Shown here in pieces: positions 22,485 to 31,267 of a DNA stretch of 33,897 nucleotides. This stretch comes from Singulisphaera sp. GP187. Its GTDB lineage: Bacteria; Planctomycetota; Phycisphaerae; Phycisphaerales; SM1A02. The position numbers were made by a program, and so were the translations under genes. The notes under the pieces are model-generated. The model had not been told where the DNA came from. It saw only the letters and a program-made list of their open reading frames with translations, and ran no database searches. How positions within the stretch are numbered: position 1 is the first letter of the stretch; each line of letters opens with the position of its first letter. The stretch is from positions 1 through 33,897 of the forward strand of contig CAMBOV010000020.1 in the NCBI GenBank assembly GCA_945869475.1. Direction: 5' to 3'.

Positions 22485-24625
22485 CGGCCAGCGCTGGCTT
22501 TCACACGAGCAAGCACCGCACGCGCCTTGTCGGCGACGACGGATGTCTCGAATCCAAAGTGCTTGTTTAACACTGAAAGTGGCGCCGATGCGCCGAAGGT
22601 CGTCATGCCGATGGCGAGGCCGTCGAGTCCGACGTATCGCTCCCAACCAAAGGTCGAGAGTGCTTCAACCGAGACGCGCGCTCGCACGGATGGCGGAAGC
22701 ACACTGTCGCGGTAGGTCTGATCCTGTTCATTGAAGAGTTCGCAACACGGCATACTCACCGTGCGAACTTTGATCCCTTCTTTCGCGAGCAGTTCGTGCA
22801 CAGTCAGGCAGAGAGTGACTTCGCTTCCAGTCCCGATGAGAATCAACTCAGGAGCGGCATCCGCCGCATCGGCCAAGATGTATGCGCCGCGTGCAACGCC
22901 AGACGCCGCGCCGAACTTCGTGCGATCGACGGTCGGCAAATCTTGACGCGAGAGCGCCATCACCGTCACGTGATGCGTCATCGGCATGATTGTGCGCCAA
23001 CATTCGGTGACCTCGTTCGCATCCGCTGGACGAAAGACCATGATCTGCGGCATCGCGCGCAGCGCCGCGAGTTGTTCAATCGGCTGATGGGTCGGACCAT
23101 CCTCACCAACTCCGATCGAATCGTGGGTGAAGATGTACGTCACTGGAAGATCCATGATCGCTGAGAGTCGAATCGATCCCTTCATGTAGTCGCTGAAAAT
23201 CAAGAAGCCAGAGCCGTAGGGATGCAGCTTGCTCAATGCGAGACCATTGCAGATCGCGCCCATCGCGTGCTCGCGAATTCCAAAGTGCAGATTTCGTCCG
23301 CCTGGCGTCGCCGCCTGGAATGATCCAGCGCCGTCGAATGTCATGAGTGTCTTGGTGCTCGGCGCGAGATCGGCTGATCCACCAATCATCCATGGCACCC
23401 GCTTCGCCACTGCGTTGAGCACTTTTCCACCCGAGATCCGCGTTGCCATTCCCTTGGCATCCGCTGGAAAGACCGGAAGATCTGCGGCCCAATCGGCTGG
23501 CAACGTGCGCGACTCCATGTCACGAACCTCCTGCGCTTCCTTTGGAAAGGCCTTGGTGTAGCCGTCGAAGAGTGCGTTCCATTCGTTGGTCAACGCACTG
23601 CCGCGTGCGCCGATGCCCGCCGAGAAATGCTCCATCACTCCATCTGGAACGAAGAACTTCGGCTCCTCTGGCCACCGGTAAAACTTCTTCGTGCCCGCGA
23701 TCTCGACATCACCCAGTGGCTCACCGTGCGCCGAACTCGTGTCTTCTTTCGTTGGAGCTCCCCACCCAATCTTGCTGTCAACAATGATCAGCGTTGGACG
23801 GTCACTCGTCGCTGCCGCTGCTGCATAGGCGCGGCGCAAGAGATCAACGTCGTTCGCGTCCGAGACGCGCAAGACATTCCATCCATATCCCAAGAAGCGC
23901 GTGCCAACGTCATCGCTGTACGCGAGCGTCGTGTGACCCTCGATTGTGATGCGATTGTTGTCGTAGATCCAGCAGAGATTCGAGAGCTTCTGGTGGCCTG
24001 CGAGGCTCGCAGCTTCGCCAGAAATTCCCTCCATCATGCAGCCGTCCCCGCAGATCGACCAGACGCGATAGTTGAAGATGTCAAAGCCAGGTCGGTTGTA
24101 TCGCGCCGCGAGCCAGCGCTGCGCCATCGCCATTCCAACGCTCGTCGCAAGCCCTTGACCCAATGGACCCGTCGTCGTCTCGATGCCGCTCGTCCAGTGA
24201 TATTCCGGATGCCCTGGGCAGCGGGTGTTGAGTTGGCGAAAGCCTTTGATGTCATCGAGTGTGACGCTGACTTTGCCCGTGGGCTTGTAGTCCGCCGTCA
24301 CTGCCTGCGTTCGCGTCAGATAGAGCAGCGAATAGAGCAACATGGAAGAGTGTCCATTGCTCAACACGAAGCGGTCGCGTCCAGGGCAGAGTGGATTGGC
24401 AGGATCGAATCGCAGCGTCTCTTGCCAGAGCGTGTACGCAACGGGAGCGAGCGCCATCGGAGTTCCAGGGTGGCCAGACTTTGCCGCTTGCACAGCATCC
24501 ATCGACAGCGTGCGAATCGTGTTGATACAGAGCCCATCGATGCGCGCGATATCGCCGGGCACTCCACTGACGGGCGCGTCCTGAGTGATTGCTGCGGATG
24601 GGTTTTGTGTGGTCGCTGTTGTCAT
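22481..24625 (-). CDS. tkt: Transketolase
   Basis: Thiamine-diphosphate enzyme moving two-carbon units between sugar phosphates. The 714 residues carry SGHPGTPMALAP, NGHSSMLLY, GPLGQGLATSVGMA, the ThDP motif GDGCMMEGISGEAA ending in NN, DSKIGWG, the catalytic Glu in HFGIREHAMGAICNG, HDSIGVGEDGPTHQP and GTGSEV. The start at ATG 24625 has GGAGA 5 bases upstream, one of two clear Shine-Dalgarno sequences here; the frame stays open to 24670 but without support. It overlaps rpiB by 4 bases. It uses the xylulose 5-phosphate made by the xylulokinase at 11923. Confidence 0.97.
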   Translation of the reverse strand: MTTATTQNPSAAITQDAPVSGVPGDIARIDGLCINTIRTLSMDAVQAAKSGHPGTPMALAPVAYTLWQETLRFDPANPLCPGRDRFVLSNGHSSMLLYSLLYLTRTQAVTADYKPTGKVSVTLDDIKGFRQLNTRCPGHPEYHWTSGIETTTGPLGQGLATSVGMAMAQRWLAARYNRPGFDIFNYRVWSICGDGCMMEGISGEAASLAGHQKLSNLCWIYDNNRITIEGHTTLAYSDDVGTRFLGYGWNVLRVSDANDVDLLRRAYAAAAATSDRPTLIIVDSKIGWGAPTKEDTSSAHGEPLGDVEIAGTKKFYRWPEEPKFFVPDGVMEHFSAGIGARGSALTNEWNALFDGYTKAFPKEAQEVRDMESRTLPADWAADLPVFPADAKGMATRISGGKVLNAVAKRVPWMIGGSADLAPSTKTLMTFDGAGSFQAATPGGRNLHFGIREHAMGAICNGLALSKLHPYGSGFLIFSDYMKGSIRLSAIMDLPVTYIFTHDSIGVGEDGPTHQPIEQLAALRAMPQIMVFRPADANEVTECWRTIMPMTHHVTVMALSRQDLPTVDRTKFGAASGVARGAYILADAADAAPELILIGTGSEVTLCLTVHELLAKEGIKVRTVSMPCCELFNEQDQTYRDSVLPPSVRARVSVEALSTFGWERYVGLDGLAIGMTTFGASAPLSVLNKHFGFETSVVADKARAVLARVKASAGR

Positions 24626-24669
24626 CGTTTCTCCAGAAAAAGTGCCGACATCGGATGCTGATCGGAGCA

Positions 24670-24675
24670 TACCCT
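24670..24675 (+). promoter_or_regulatory. -10 box of the secreted 204-aa protein gene
   Basis: TACCCT, 7 bases before ATG 24683; supports ATG 24683 over GTG 24677 as start. Confidence 0.35.
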
Positions 24676-24682
24676 TGTGATC

Positions 24683-25297
24683 ATGATGACCAACTCACGT
24701 TCGTTTCTTGTCGTGATCGCATCGGGTGTGATCGCGCTCTCGCTCACGGCCACGCGTGCTCTCGCACAGGATTCCACGACTTCATTCGATGGACCGCCCA
24801 CGCAAGTCGATGAGAACGCTGTGCCTGCTGGGATCGGCTTCAATCAACCCGGAGGCGAACTTAGTTCAACCGCACTCGAGCAGGCAGCGATTGGAAATCC
24901 AACCGTGCACTATCACTACTACGGCGCGCCACAACCGAAGTCGGTCGCGCCCAATGCGCCAGATGCAGCGGTCGCTCCGGCCACGCAACCTGCGCCACCA
25001 CAGACAACAACACCGCCGGGGTACGCACCGAACACCTACATCGCACCGATCACGATGTCACAGAACACCTCGTGGCATCTCTACACAGGGAACATCGGCG
25101 GACCGGTTGGCCGCAACTTTGGCAATGGTGCAAATGTCGGCAGCACAAACTTTCACATGCCTAACTTTCAAATGCGCAGTGGAATGTCTGGATACATCCC
25201 ATCGATCGACAATGTTGCGTACGGCAGTGGCGCGTTCGTTGGCGATTGGGATCCCTATGCCCATGGTGGAACGGGAACGATCCAAGGCTTCGACTGA
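24683..25297 (+). CDS. Secreted protein of unknown function
   Basis: 204 residues with a clear signal peptide ending ATRALAQ. The mature protein is rich in Gly, Asn, Pro and Thr, with PTVHYHYYGAPQPK, a Pro/Ala/Thr linker (about 85-115), and a Gly/Asn-rich C-terminal part (GNIGGPVGRNFGNGANVG, then NFHMPNFQMRSGM). It has no enzyme motif and was not recognised; a surface or structural role is possible. The stop lies inside the first copy of a 19-base tandem repeat. It is divergent from transketolase. Confidence 0.65.
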   Translation: MMTNSRSFLVVIASGVIALSLTATRALAQDSTTSFDGPPTQVDENAVPAGIGFNQPGGELSSTALEQAAIGNPTVHYHYYGAPQPKSVAPNAPDAAVAPATQPAPPQTTTPPGYAPNTYIAPITMSQNTSWHLYTGNIGGPVGRNFGNGANVGSTNFHMPNFQMRSGMSGYIPSIDNVAYGSGAFVGDWDPYAHGGTGTIQGFD

Positions 25298-25333
25298 GCG
25301 CCTTCGCTTCGACTGAGCGCCTTCGCTTCGACT
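25289..25333 (+). repeat. 19-base perfect tandem duplication over a stop codon
   Basis: Copies at 25289-25307 and 25308-25326 are identical, followed by 7 bases of a third. The stop TGA of the 204-aa protein is in copy one. The rest of the gap to 25523 holds only the terminator below and the 3' untranslated part of the next minus-strand gene. Confidence 0.95.
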
Positions 25334-25363
25334 AATTGTTCAGCGGTGCGCCCGCGCCGAGAT

Positions 25364-25412
25364 AAAAAAGGCGTTGGGAGGGCTACCCCACGAAGGAGCC
25401 CGCCCGAACGCC
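25364..25412 (-). terminator. Rho-independent terminator of the isomerase-like gene
   Basis: On the minus strand, GGCGTT (25412-25407) and GGGCT (25401-25397) pair with AGCCC (25384-25380) and AACGCC (25375-25370), followed by TTTTTT at 25369-25364. It ends the transcript about 110 bases after the stop at 25524. Confidence 0.75.
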
Positions 25413-25523
25413 CATGTGTTCGCAGTGCGATTCTCCCTCCGAACTCAAACTACTTCGACTTCGCGCCGATGCAAGAAAATGTGTTGCGATATCGAACTTT
25501 GCGCCTTTCGCTCGACTGGCTTG

Positions 25524-26396
25524 TCACGCGCAGATCTCGACGGCCGCCGCGAGTGACTTCATCGGATCGTTTCGAGGGATGAACTCCTGCGCGAGGTAGC
25601 CGGTGTATCCCAACTCTTTCAGCGCACGGCAAATCGCAGGGTAATTCAGCTCTTGCGTCTGGTCGATCTCGGCGCGACCTGGCACGCCACCCGTATGAAA
25701 GTGCGCGATCGCCCAGTAGTTCTCGCTGATGGTGTGGATGACATCCCCCTCCATCACTTGCATGTGATAGATGTCATAGAGCAATCGAAAACGATCGCTC
25801 TCAGTTTGCTTCACGAGTTCTGCTCCCCACGCCGTGTGGTCGCACTGATAGTCGCGGTGATCGACTTTGCTGTTGAGCAGTTCCATGATGATCGTGACTC
25901 CAGCCGCCTTCGCGAGCGGCGTGATGCGCTTCAATCCGATCGCGCAATTCTTCAATCCCTCCGCATCGCTCAGCCCGGCGCGGTTGCCTGAGAACACGAT
26001 CATGTTCGCAATCCCAGCCGCCTGAATCTTCGGCAAGAGTTCCTCGGTGCGTTTCACAATTGCATCGTGATTTTCAACTCGGTTCAGACCCGTGCTGATG
26101 GTCGTTGGACCATTTGCGACCGCACAGGTGAGTCCATGCGCCTGCACGATCTTCCACTGCGCCTCACTTAAGAGTTCGATCGATTCGATGCCCATTGCCT
26201 TCGCGCTCTTGGTCAGCTCAGCCAAGTCCATCGAGCTGTAACACCACTGACAGACTGAGTGGCGATACTGCCGCGCTGCGCCCGCGCCTGTCGATCCGAC
26301 GCTTGTGTGTGGTGCGTACGCACTTAGGACGCTCGGAGCAACCGCCGAAGCGGCCACCCCCATTGGAACAGTCTGGAGAAACACTCGTCGGTGCAT
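25524..26396 (-). CDS. Tat-exported hydroxypyruvate isomerase-like TIM-barrel protein
   Basis: 290 residues starting MHRRVFLQTVPMGVAASAVAP, a twin-arginine signal (RRVFL). The mature part is a xylose-isomerase-like TIM barrel with metal-site candidates in IMELLNSKVDHRDYQCDH, LLYDIYHMQ, HFHTGGVPGRAE and LAQEFIPR, closest in style to hydroxypyruvate isomerase (Hyi). Export is unusual for that enzyme but common among planctomycete members of the sugar isomerase/epimerase superfamily, so the true substrate may be an extracytoplasmic sugar. ATG 26396 was chosen because it starts the Tat signal and has TATGCT 6 bases upstream. It is divergent from the PQQ-type dehydrogenase gene. Confidence 0.87.
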   Translation of the reverse strand: MHRRVFLQTVPMGVAASAVAPSVLSAYAPHTSVGSTGAGAARQYRHSVCQWCYSSMDLAELTKSAKAMGIESIELLSEAQWKIVQAHGLTCAVANGPTTISTGLNRVENHDAIVKRTEELLPKIQAAGIANMIVFSGNRAGLSDAEGLKNCAIGLKRITPLAKAAGVTIIMELLNSKVDHRDYQCDHTAWGAELVKQTESDRFRLLYDIYHMQVMEGDVIHTISENYWAIAHFHTGGVPGRAEIDQTQELNYPAICRALKELGYTGYLAQEFIPRNDPMKSLAAAVEICA

Positions 26397-26402
26397 AAAG
26401 TC

Positions 26403-26408
26403 AGCATA
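26403..26408 (-). promoter_or_regulatory. -10 box of the isomerase-like gene
   Basis: TATGCT on the minus strand, 6 bases before ATG 26396. Confidence 0.45.
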
Positions 26409-26435
26409 GGGATTTGCGATTCTGCTGCAAAGGAG

Positions 26436-26441
26436 TATGTT
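26436..26441 (+). promoter_or_regulatory. -10 box of the 914-aa dehydrogenase gene
   Basis: TATGTT, 9 bases before ATG 26451. An AAAGGAG overlaps it upstream, but at about 14 bases from the ATG it is too far to act as a normal Shine-Dalgarno. Confidence 0.35.
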
Positions 26442-26450
26442 TCGAGATCC

Positions 26451-29195
26451 ATGCGACACCCACGATTGCGCACGTGCTTGGTGAGAGCGATTGGATCCCT
26501 CTTGATGATCGCTTCCCAGAGCGCAACAGCAACTCCTCCCGCGGGATTCGTGGTCGACTCAATCGGCGGCACCTGGAGTGAGGTCGTCGGAGCGACCAAC
26601 CTTCCCGACGGACGGCTCCTCGGGTGGGAACGCGGAGGTCGCATCTACATGATGAGCGCAAACGGCACGCGCATTCCAGAACCCGTCCTCGACATTCATG
26701 ATGAGGTCGGCGCATGGCGCGACTTCGGACTTCTCGGGCTCGCCGTCGATCCAGAGTTTCCTGCTCGGCCCTACATCTACTTGCTCTACGTCGTTGATCG
26801 ACACCACCTTCGTCAGTGGGGCACGGGTAACTACAACGCGAACACTGACGAATACTTCGCCGCCACGATCGGCCGGCTCACGCGATACACGCTCGATGCC
26901 GCCACGAACTACACCAAAGCACTCACCGCGTCGCGCCTGGTTCTTCTGGGCGAGTCTGCATCAACTGGACTTCCCATCTGCCACCAATCGCATTCGGTTG
27001 GATCGCTCCTGTTCGGCACCGACCAGACGTTGCTGGTTTCGATGGGTGACTCGGCGAGTTACAACCAAGTCGATCTCGGCGGTCAGGTCTCCGACGGCTA
27101 CATCACACAGGCACTCGCCGATGGCATCCTCAAGAGCAAAGAAAACGTCGGCGCCTTTCGAGCGCAACTCGTCGACTCGCACTGCGGAAAGATTCTGCGC
27201 ATCGATCCTGACACCGGCGATGGAATCGCGAGCAATCCATTCTTCGACGCAACGGCTCCGCGCGCGCCTCGCAGTCGCGTCTTTGCACTTGGACTTCGCA
27301 ATCCATATCGCTGCACACTCTGGCCAGAGACTGGCAGCCACGATCCTGCCGATGCAAACCCCGGAGTGATCTCGACCGGCGATGTTGGATGGACCACGTG
27401 GGAAGAGATGTCGATCATCGACGGACCTGGCAAGAATCTTGGATGGCCACTCTTTGAAGGGATCGATCATCAATCGAGCTACGCCGTGGCGAATGTGGCG
27501 AACCAAGATGTGCCCAACCCCGATGCAGGCGGCACATGCACGCAGCCATTTATGTACTTCCGAGATCTCCTGCGGCAAGCGACGAATTCGACAGCGCCGC
27601 AATTCTTTCGACCCTGCGCCGTCGCGCAAGCCGAGGATGCCGTCGCAAACAATGCGCCAGTCGTCTCGGCGGATGGTGGATTCACCGGCGCCGGATACCG
27701 CGACATCGGCTCAGGCACGACTCCATACATCGAGTGGACGATCATGGTTCCGGCAACTGGCTCCTATCAGATCGCATTTCGTTACGCGAACATCGGACCT
27801 GGCGATCGACCACAAACCATTCTCGTGGATGGCGTCGTCGCGCAGTCGGTGCTCTCATTTCCATCGACCGATGCGTGGAGTTCATGGCGCGTCAGCAGCA
27901 CGGCAGCACTCTCGCTCACCGCGGGCAGCCGAACGATTCGCATGCGACCTTCATCGTCAGGTGGACCCAACATCGATTGCATGTGGCTCTCGCAAGCGTC
28001 GAGCGTCCCGACACTTCCTGCGTCGATTGCGACCTTCACGCACACGAGACCAGCGATTGATTGGCAACACGGATCAAACGCGCGCACGCCAGGATTCTCG
28101 GCCAACGGCGCATCGAATGCAGTCGTCGTCGGCAGTGCAGGTGGATCGACCGGCGCAACATTTGGCGGCAACTGCGCGGTGGCGGGTCCGCAAGTGCACT
28201 TCAAGTCGTGGCCTGCAGCGTGGCACGCACGACAATTCATCGCAGATTACGGCGGCGGATGGATTCGCTCTGTGGCGTTCGACTCCTCGAACCGCGTGGT
28301 TGATGTCGCGACATTCGACGCTGGTCTTACCGATCTCGTTGGCGTCTTTGCTGATCCAGTGAATGAGGCGATCTATGCGCCACGATTCAATGGTGCACTC
28401 TTGCGCTATCGCTGGCTCCCTGGTGGATCGCAATCACCGACCGCGCGCATGACCGCGACCCCGCAGTGGGGACCAAGCCCCCTCGCCGTGCAGTTGAACG
28501 CGACGACGTCGAGCGACCCCGAGAATTCTCCGCTCACCTATCGCTGGCAATTTGGGGATGGCACTGCCGATGCAACCACCGCAATCGCCGCGCACACGTT
28601 CACCGCTCCAACATCGGCTCCCGCGGGTTTCACAGTGACGCTCACCGTCACAGACCTCGGCGGCGCGAGCGATTCAACAACGATCGTCATCGGTCCAAAC
28701 AATTCGCCACCGACCGTCGACATCACAAGCCTTTTCAACGGCCAGTTCTATCCGCTCGATCAAACCACCATCTTTCCGCTTCTCGCAACTGTGACTGATG
28801 CGCAGCACACAACAGCGCAGATCATGTGCAGATGGCAGACGACTCTGCATCACAACACGCACATTCATCCAGAACCGGCTGACCCCAGTTGTATCGCGCA
28901 GGCAACGATCTCTGCGCTTGGATGCGGAAGCGAGACATACTTCTACGACATCCTCTTCACCGCGACTGATGCGGCGGGGCTCTCTGCTGCAGAGCGGGTT
29001 TATCTCTATCCCGACTGCAACGGAAGTCTGCAGTGCCCAAGCGATCTCGATCACAATCAACTCGTCGACGGGGGCGATCTCTCAACGATGCTCGCCAACT
29101 GGAATGGATCAGGCGTCGGCGATCTCAACTCTGACGGCATCGTCGATGGCGGCGATCTCGCGACGATGCTCGCCGCGTGGGGCGTGTGCCCGTAA
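26451..29195 (+). CDS. Secreted PQQ-type sugar dehydrogenase with CBM-like, PKD and dockerin-like domains
   Basis: 914 residues with a signal peptide (CLVRAIGSLLMIASQSATA). Residues about 35-390 and 520-660 form a soluble glucose/sorbosone dehydrogenase-type beta propeller: LLGLAVDPEF, HQSHSVGSLLFG, LRIDPDTGDG, ALGLRNPYRC and GDVGWTTWEEM. Between them, at about 393-520, sits a carbohydrate-binding-like module (YIEWTIMVPATGSYQIAFRY, then RTIRMRPSSSGGPNIDCMWL). A PKD domain follows (about 661-747, YRWQFGDGTADAT), then an Ig-like stretch, then two EF-hand/dockerin-like repeats (about 862-914: DLDHNQLVDGGDL and DLNSDGIVDGGDL). The likely role is oxidation of polysaccharide-bound sugars at the cell surface; PQQ dependence is inferred from the family. 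Confidence 0.88.
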   Translation: MRHPRLRTCLVRAIGSLLMIASQSATATPPAGFVVDSIGGTWSEVVGATNLPDGRLLGWERGGRIYMMSANGTRIPEPVLDIHDEVGAWRDFGLLGLAVDPEFPARPYIYLLYVVDRHHLRQWGTGNYNANTDEYFAATIGRLTRYTLDAATNYTKALTASRLVLLGESASTGLPICHQSHSVGSLLFGTDQTLLVSMGDSASYNQVDLGGQVSDGYITQALADGILKSKENVGAFRAQLVDSHCGKILRIDPDTGDGIASNPFFDATAPRAPRSRVFALGLRNPYRCTLWPETGSHDPADANPGVISTGDVGWTTWEEMSIIDGPGKNLGWPLFEGIDHQSSYAVANVANQDVPNPDAGGTCTQPFMYFRDLLRQATNSTAPQFFRPCAVAQAEDAVANNAPVVSADGGFTGAGYRDIGSGTTPYIEWTIMVPATGSYQIAFRYANIGPGDRPQTILVDGVVAQSVLSFPSTDAWSSWRVSSTAALSLTAGSRTIRMRPSSSGGPNIDCMWLSQASSVPTLPASIATFTHTRPAIDWQHGSNARTPGFSANGASNAVVVGSAGGSTGATFGGNCAVAGPQVHFKSWPAAWHARQFIADYGGGWIRSVAFDSSNRVVDVATFDAGLTDLVGVFADPVNEAIYAPRFNGALLRYRWLPGGSQSPTARMTATPQWGPSPLAVQLNATTSSDPENSPLTYRWQFGDGTADATTAIAAHTFTAPTSAPAGFTVTLTVTDLGGASDSTTIVIGPNNSPPTVDITSLFNGQFYPLDQTTIFPLLATVTDAQHTTAQIMCRWQTTLHHNTHIHPEPADPSCIAQATISALGCGSETYFYDILFTATDAAGLSAAERVYLYPDCNGSLQCPSDLDHNQLVDGGDLSTMLANWNGSGVGDLNSDGIVDGGDLATMLAAWGVCP

Positions 29196-29219
29196 CCACG
29201 CGACGAGACTCACTCGACC

Positions 29220-29750
29220 ATGCGACGAAAAATAGTAATCATCATCTTGCTCGTGACCGCATGCATCTTGGCAGTGCCACTTGTTGCGATGCAGTTCACC
29301 GACGAAGTCGACTGGAGCGTGGGCGACTTCATCGCTGCAGGCATACTGCTCGCAGGCAGCGGCCTCATGATCGAGTTTGTCGCGAGCCGCTCTGGCAACA
29401 CCACATACAAGCTCGGCGTTGTCCTGGGTGTCGTGACGGGACTCTTCCTGATTTGGATCAACCTTGCCGTGGGCATCATTGGCAGTGAGGACAACCCTGC
29501 GAATCTGATGTACACGACCGTGATCTTGATTGGCATCGTCGGAACCACGACATCGGGATTCCAAGCGCGCGGAATGTCCCACGCGCTCTTCGCGACCGCG
29601 ATCGCTCAACTTCTCGTTCCCATGATCGCGTTCATCATCATGCGTCCAGAGGTCGACGAGGGTCTCTTCAAGGTCGTTGTGTTGAACACGAACATCGCAG
29701 TGCTCTTCGCGGGCTCGGGATTGCTGTTCAGGCGCGCCAGCCTCGCGTGA
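29220..29750 (+). CDS. Membrane protein, 176 aa, unknown function
   Basis: Five hydrophobic segments are visible: residues about 4-24, 37-57, 65-88 (LGVVLGVVTGLFLIWINLAV), 96-113 and 123-140, with a further one near 150-168. The segment GIIGSEDNPANLMY between spans is polar and looks conserved-loop-like. No signal peptide or known family was assigned. It begins 24 bases after the stop of the large dehydrogenase on the same strand, so co-transcription is likely. The 134 bases between its stop and the next, convergent gene contain no convincing gene or terminator. Confidence 0.75.
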   Translation: MRRKIVIIILLVTACILAVPLVAMQFTDEVDWSVGDFIAAGILLAGSGLMIEFVASRSGNTTYKLGVVLGVVTGLFLIWINLAVGIIGSEDNPANLMYTTVILIGIVGTTTSGFQARGMSHALFATAIAQLLVPMIAFIIMRPEVDEGLFKVVVLNTNIAVLFAGSGLLFRRASLA

Positions 29751-29884
29751 CCCACCGCGACGGTTCGATTGTCATGCTCGGACCACTGCAGCCGGCGCAA
29801 GAGCGACGCTCAATCCGCGTCGATAAAATCGAGCACCACGCGCGCGCGATCCACCATCGATGCCACAATGCCAAGACCCTCTGC

Positions 29885-31261
29885 TCAACCCCAATCTGCA
29901 AGCAGAATCGCCATGTCCGCAGCATCTGTGCGGCCGTCGAAGTTCAGGTCCGTCGCGCCCCGTTCGTTCCACGCCGCGAGCACCATCGCCAAATCCGCAG
30001 CGTTCACGATGCCGTTGTTGTCAACGTCTGCGATGCGAGTCTCACAACTGTTTGGGATCCCATCTCCATCGCCATCTGGCGGCAAAGGATTCGATGTGAT
30101 CTTGCGCACCGTTCCATTCAAGTGATTGACGACATACAACTCTCCGCGCGCATCTTCTCCGATGCTCACGATGCCACTGATCGGCGCAAGTTGCGTGGTG
30201 ATGTCGGTGACGACGGGCGATCCTGTCGCGAGATTCATCCTCCACGCCTTGTTGTTCTGATAGTCGGCGTAGAGATACTGGCCAACAAGCGCGGGCACCG
30301 CGCAGCCGCGATAGACGCTGCCCCCCGTGATGCAGAGCCCAACGGAGTGCGTGTAGTCGTAGAGTGGAGCCTTCAACGACGTTGAGGGGCATGAGCAATT
30401 CGAATTCGAAGTACAGAGCGTTCCTTCGACGCAGTTCCATCCAAAGTTCTGCGTCGCATCAGTAAGTGGATCGAGCACGTCGATCTCTTCGCGTGCCGTC
30501 CCGCCAACATCACCGATCCACAACTTCCCAGTCGCACGATCGATCGAACATCGAAATGGATTGCGAAGTCCGCGCGCGAAAATCGCGTCGTCGGTTGCAA
30601 CTCCGCCCGCATACGGATTCCCCGCAGGAATGTGATAGTTCGCCTCGGCATCCGCAGGAAAGTCATCTCCGTCGATGTCGATGCGCAGAACCTTTCCCCA
30701 CAGACTCGACAGGCTCTGACTTCGCGTGCCACCTGCTGGATCACCGGTGTAACCACCATCGCCCAGCGGCAAATACAGAAGCCCGTCAGCACCAAAGAGC
30801 GGCGAACCACCAAGGTGATATCCCTGCGTTGATGGCGTCGCGAGTTTGAACATCACACGGCGACTCGTCGCGTCAGCGATGTCTGGGTTCGCCGCACTTC
30901 GCGTGTACTCAACGAGCCAGACCGTGATCGCCGCGGTCGCACCAGTTGTGTGAAAGAGAAAGAAGCGACCGTTGGCCGCATAATTGGGATGAAAGGCGAT
31001 CCCCAACAGCCCGCTGTATGTCTGCTCTGGCACCACTGTGTCGATGTTCAGAAATGCGGTCGACTGCAAGACACCATTCTTGATCAGCTTGACGATCCCC
31101 CGCTGTTCGATGACGAACAAACGTGCATCATCCCCCGGTGCAAACGCCACCTGCATCGGCTTGGTGAGGCCGGTCGCAACGCTTGTCGTCACGAGCGTCT
31201 GCGCGTGCACCGCAGCACCGAGTGAGAGCGCTCCAAGGATGGCGAGGATTCGTGGCATCAT
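29885..31261 (-). CDS. Secreted PQQ-type sugar dehydrogenase with dockerin-like tail
   Basis: 458 residues. The signal MMPRILAILGALSLGAAVHAQ is followed by a six-bladed propeller of the glucose/sorbosone dehydrogenase family (about 25-390): LFVIEQRGIVKLI, SGLLGIAFHPNYAANGRFF, GYHLGGSPLFGADGLLYLP with a His at the position of the family's catalytic His, LRIDIDGDDFP, FARGLRNPFRCS with the conserved Arg, and GDVGGTAREEIDVL. The C-terminus has a calcium-type GDGDGIPNSCE segment and two dockerin-like repeats (DVDNNGIVNAADL and DLNFDGRTDAADM). It is a paralogue of the protein at 26451 but without CBM and PKD modules. Start 31261 was chosen because CATACT lies 6 bases upstream; ATG 31258 is adjacent. 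Confidence 0.9.
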   Translation of the reverse strand: MMPRILAILGALSLGAAVHAQTLVTTSVATGLTKPMQVAFAPGDDARLFVIEQRGIVKLIKNGVLQSTAFLNIDTVVPEQTYSGLLGIAFHPNYAANGRFFLFHTTGATAAITVWLVEYTRSAANPDIADATSRRVMFKLATPSTQGYHLGGSPLFGADGLLYLPLGDGGYTGDPAGGTRSQSLSSLWGKVLRIDIDGDDFPADAEANYHIPAGNPYAGGVATDDAIFARGLRNPFRCSIDRATGKLWIGDVGGTAREEIDVLDPLTDATQNFGWNCVEGTLCTSNSNCSCPSTSLKAPLYDYTHSVGLCITGGSVYRGCAVPALVGQYLYADYQNNKAWRMNLATGSPVVTDITTQLAPISGIVSIGEDARGELYVVNHLNGTVRKITSNPLPPDGDGDGIPNSCETRIADVDNNGIVNAADLAMVLAAWNERGATDLNFDGRTDAADMAILLADWG

Positions 31262-31267
31262 CAGTGA

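Noticed and set aside
23627-24661. Open frame of 344 codons on the plus strand
   Set aside because: Antisense to transketolase, whose conserved motifs fix the true strand; the composition is Arg-rich and featureless.
27382-28362. Open frame of 326 codons on the plus strand
   Set aside because: Shifted frame inside the 914-aa dehydrogenase; very rich in Arg and Ser and without domain motifs.
29751-29884. Possible small minus-strand gene after the second dehydrogenase
   Set aside because: Short open frames exist, but none has a start signal, a -10 box, a Shine-Dalgarno or a protein-like composition.
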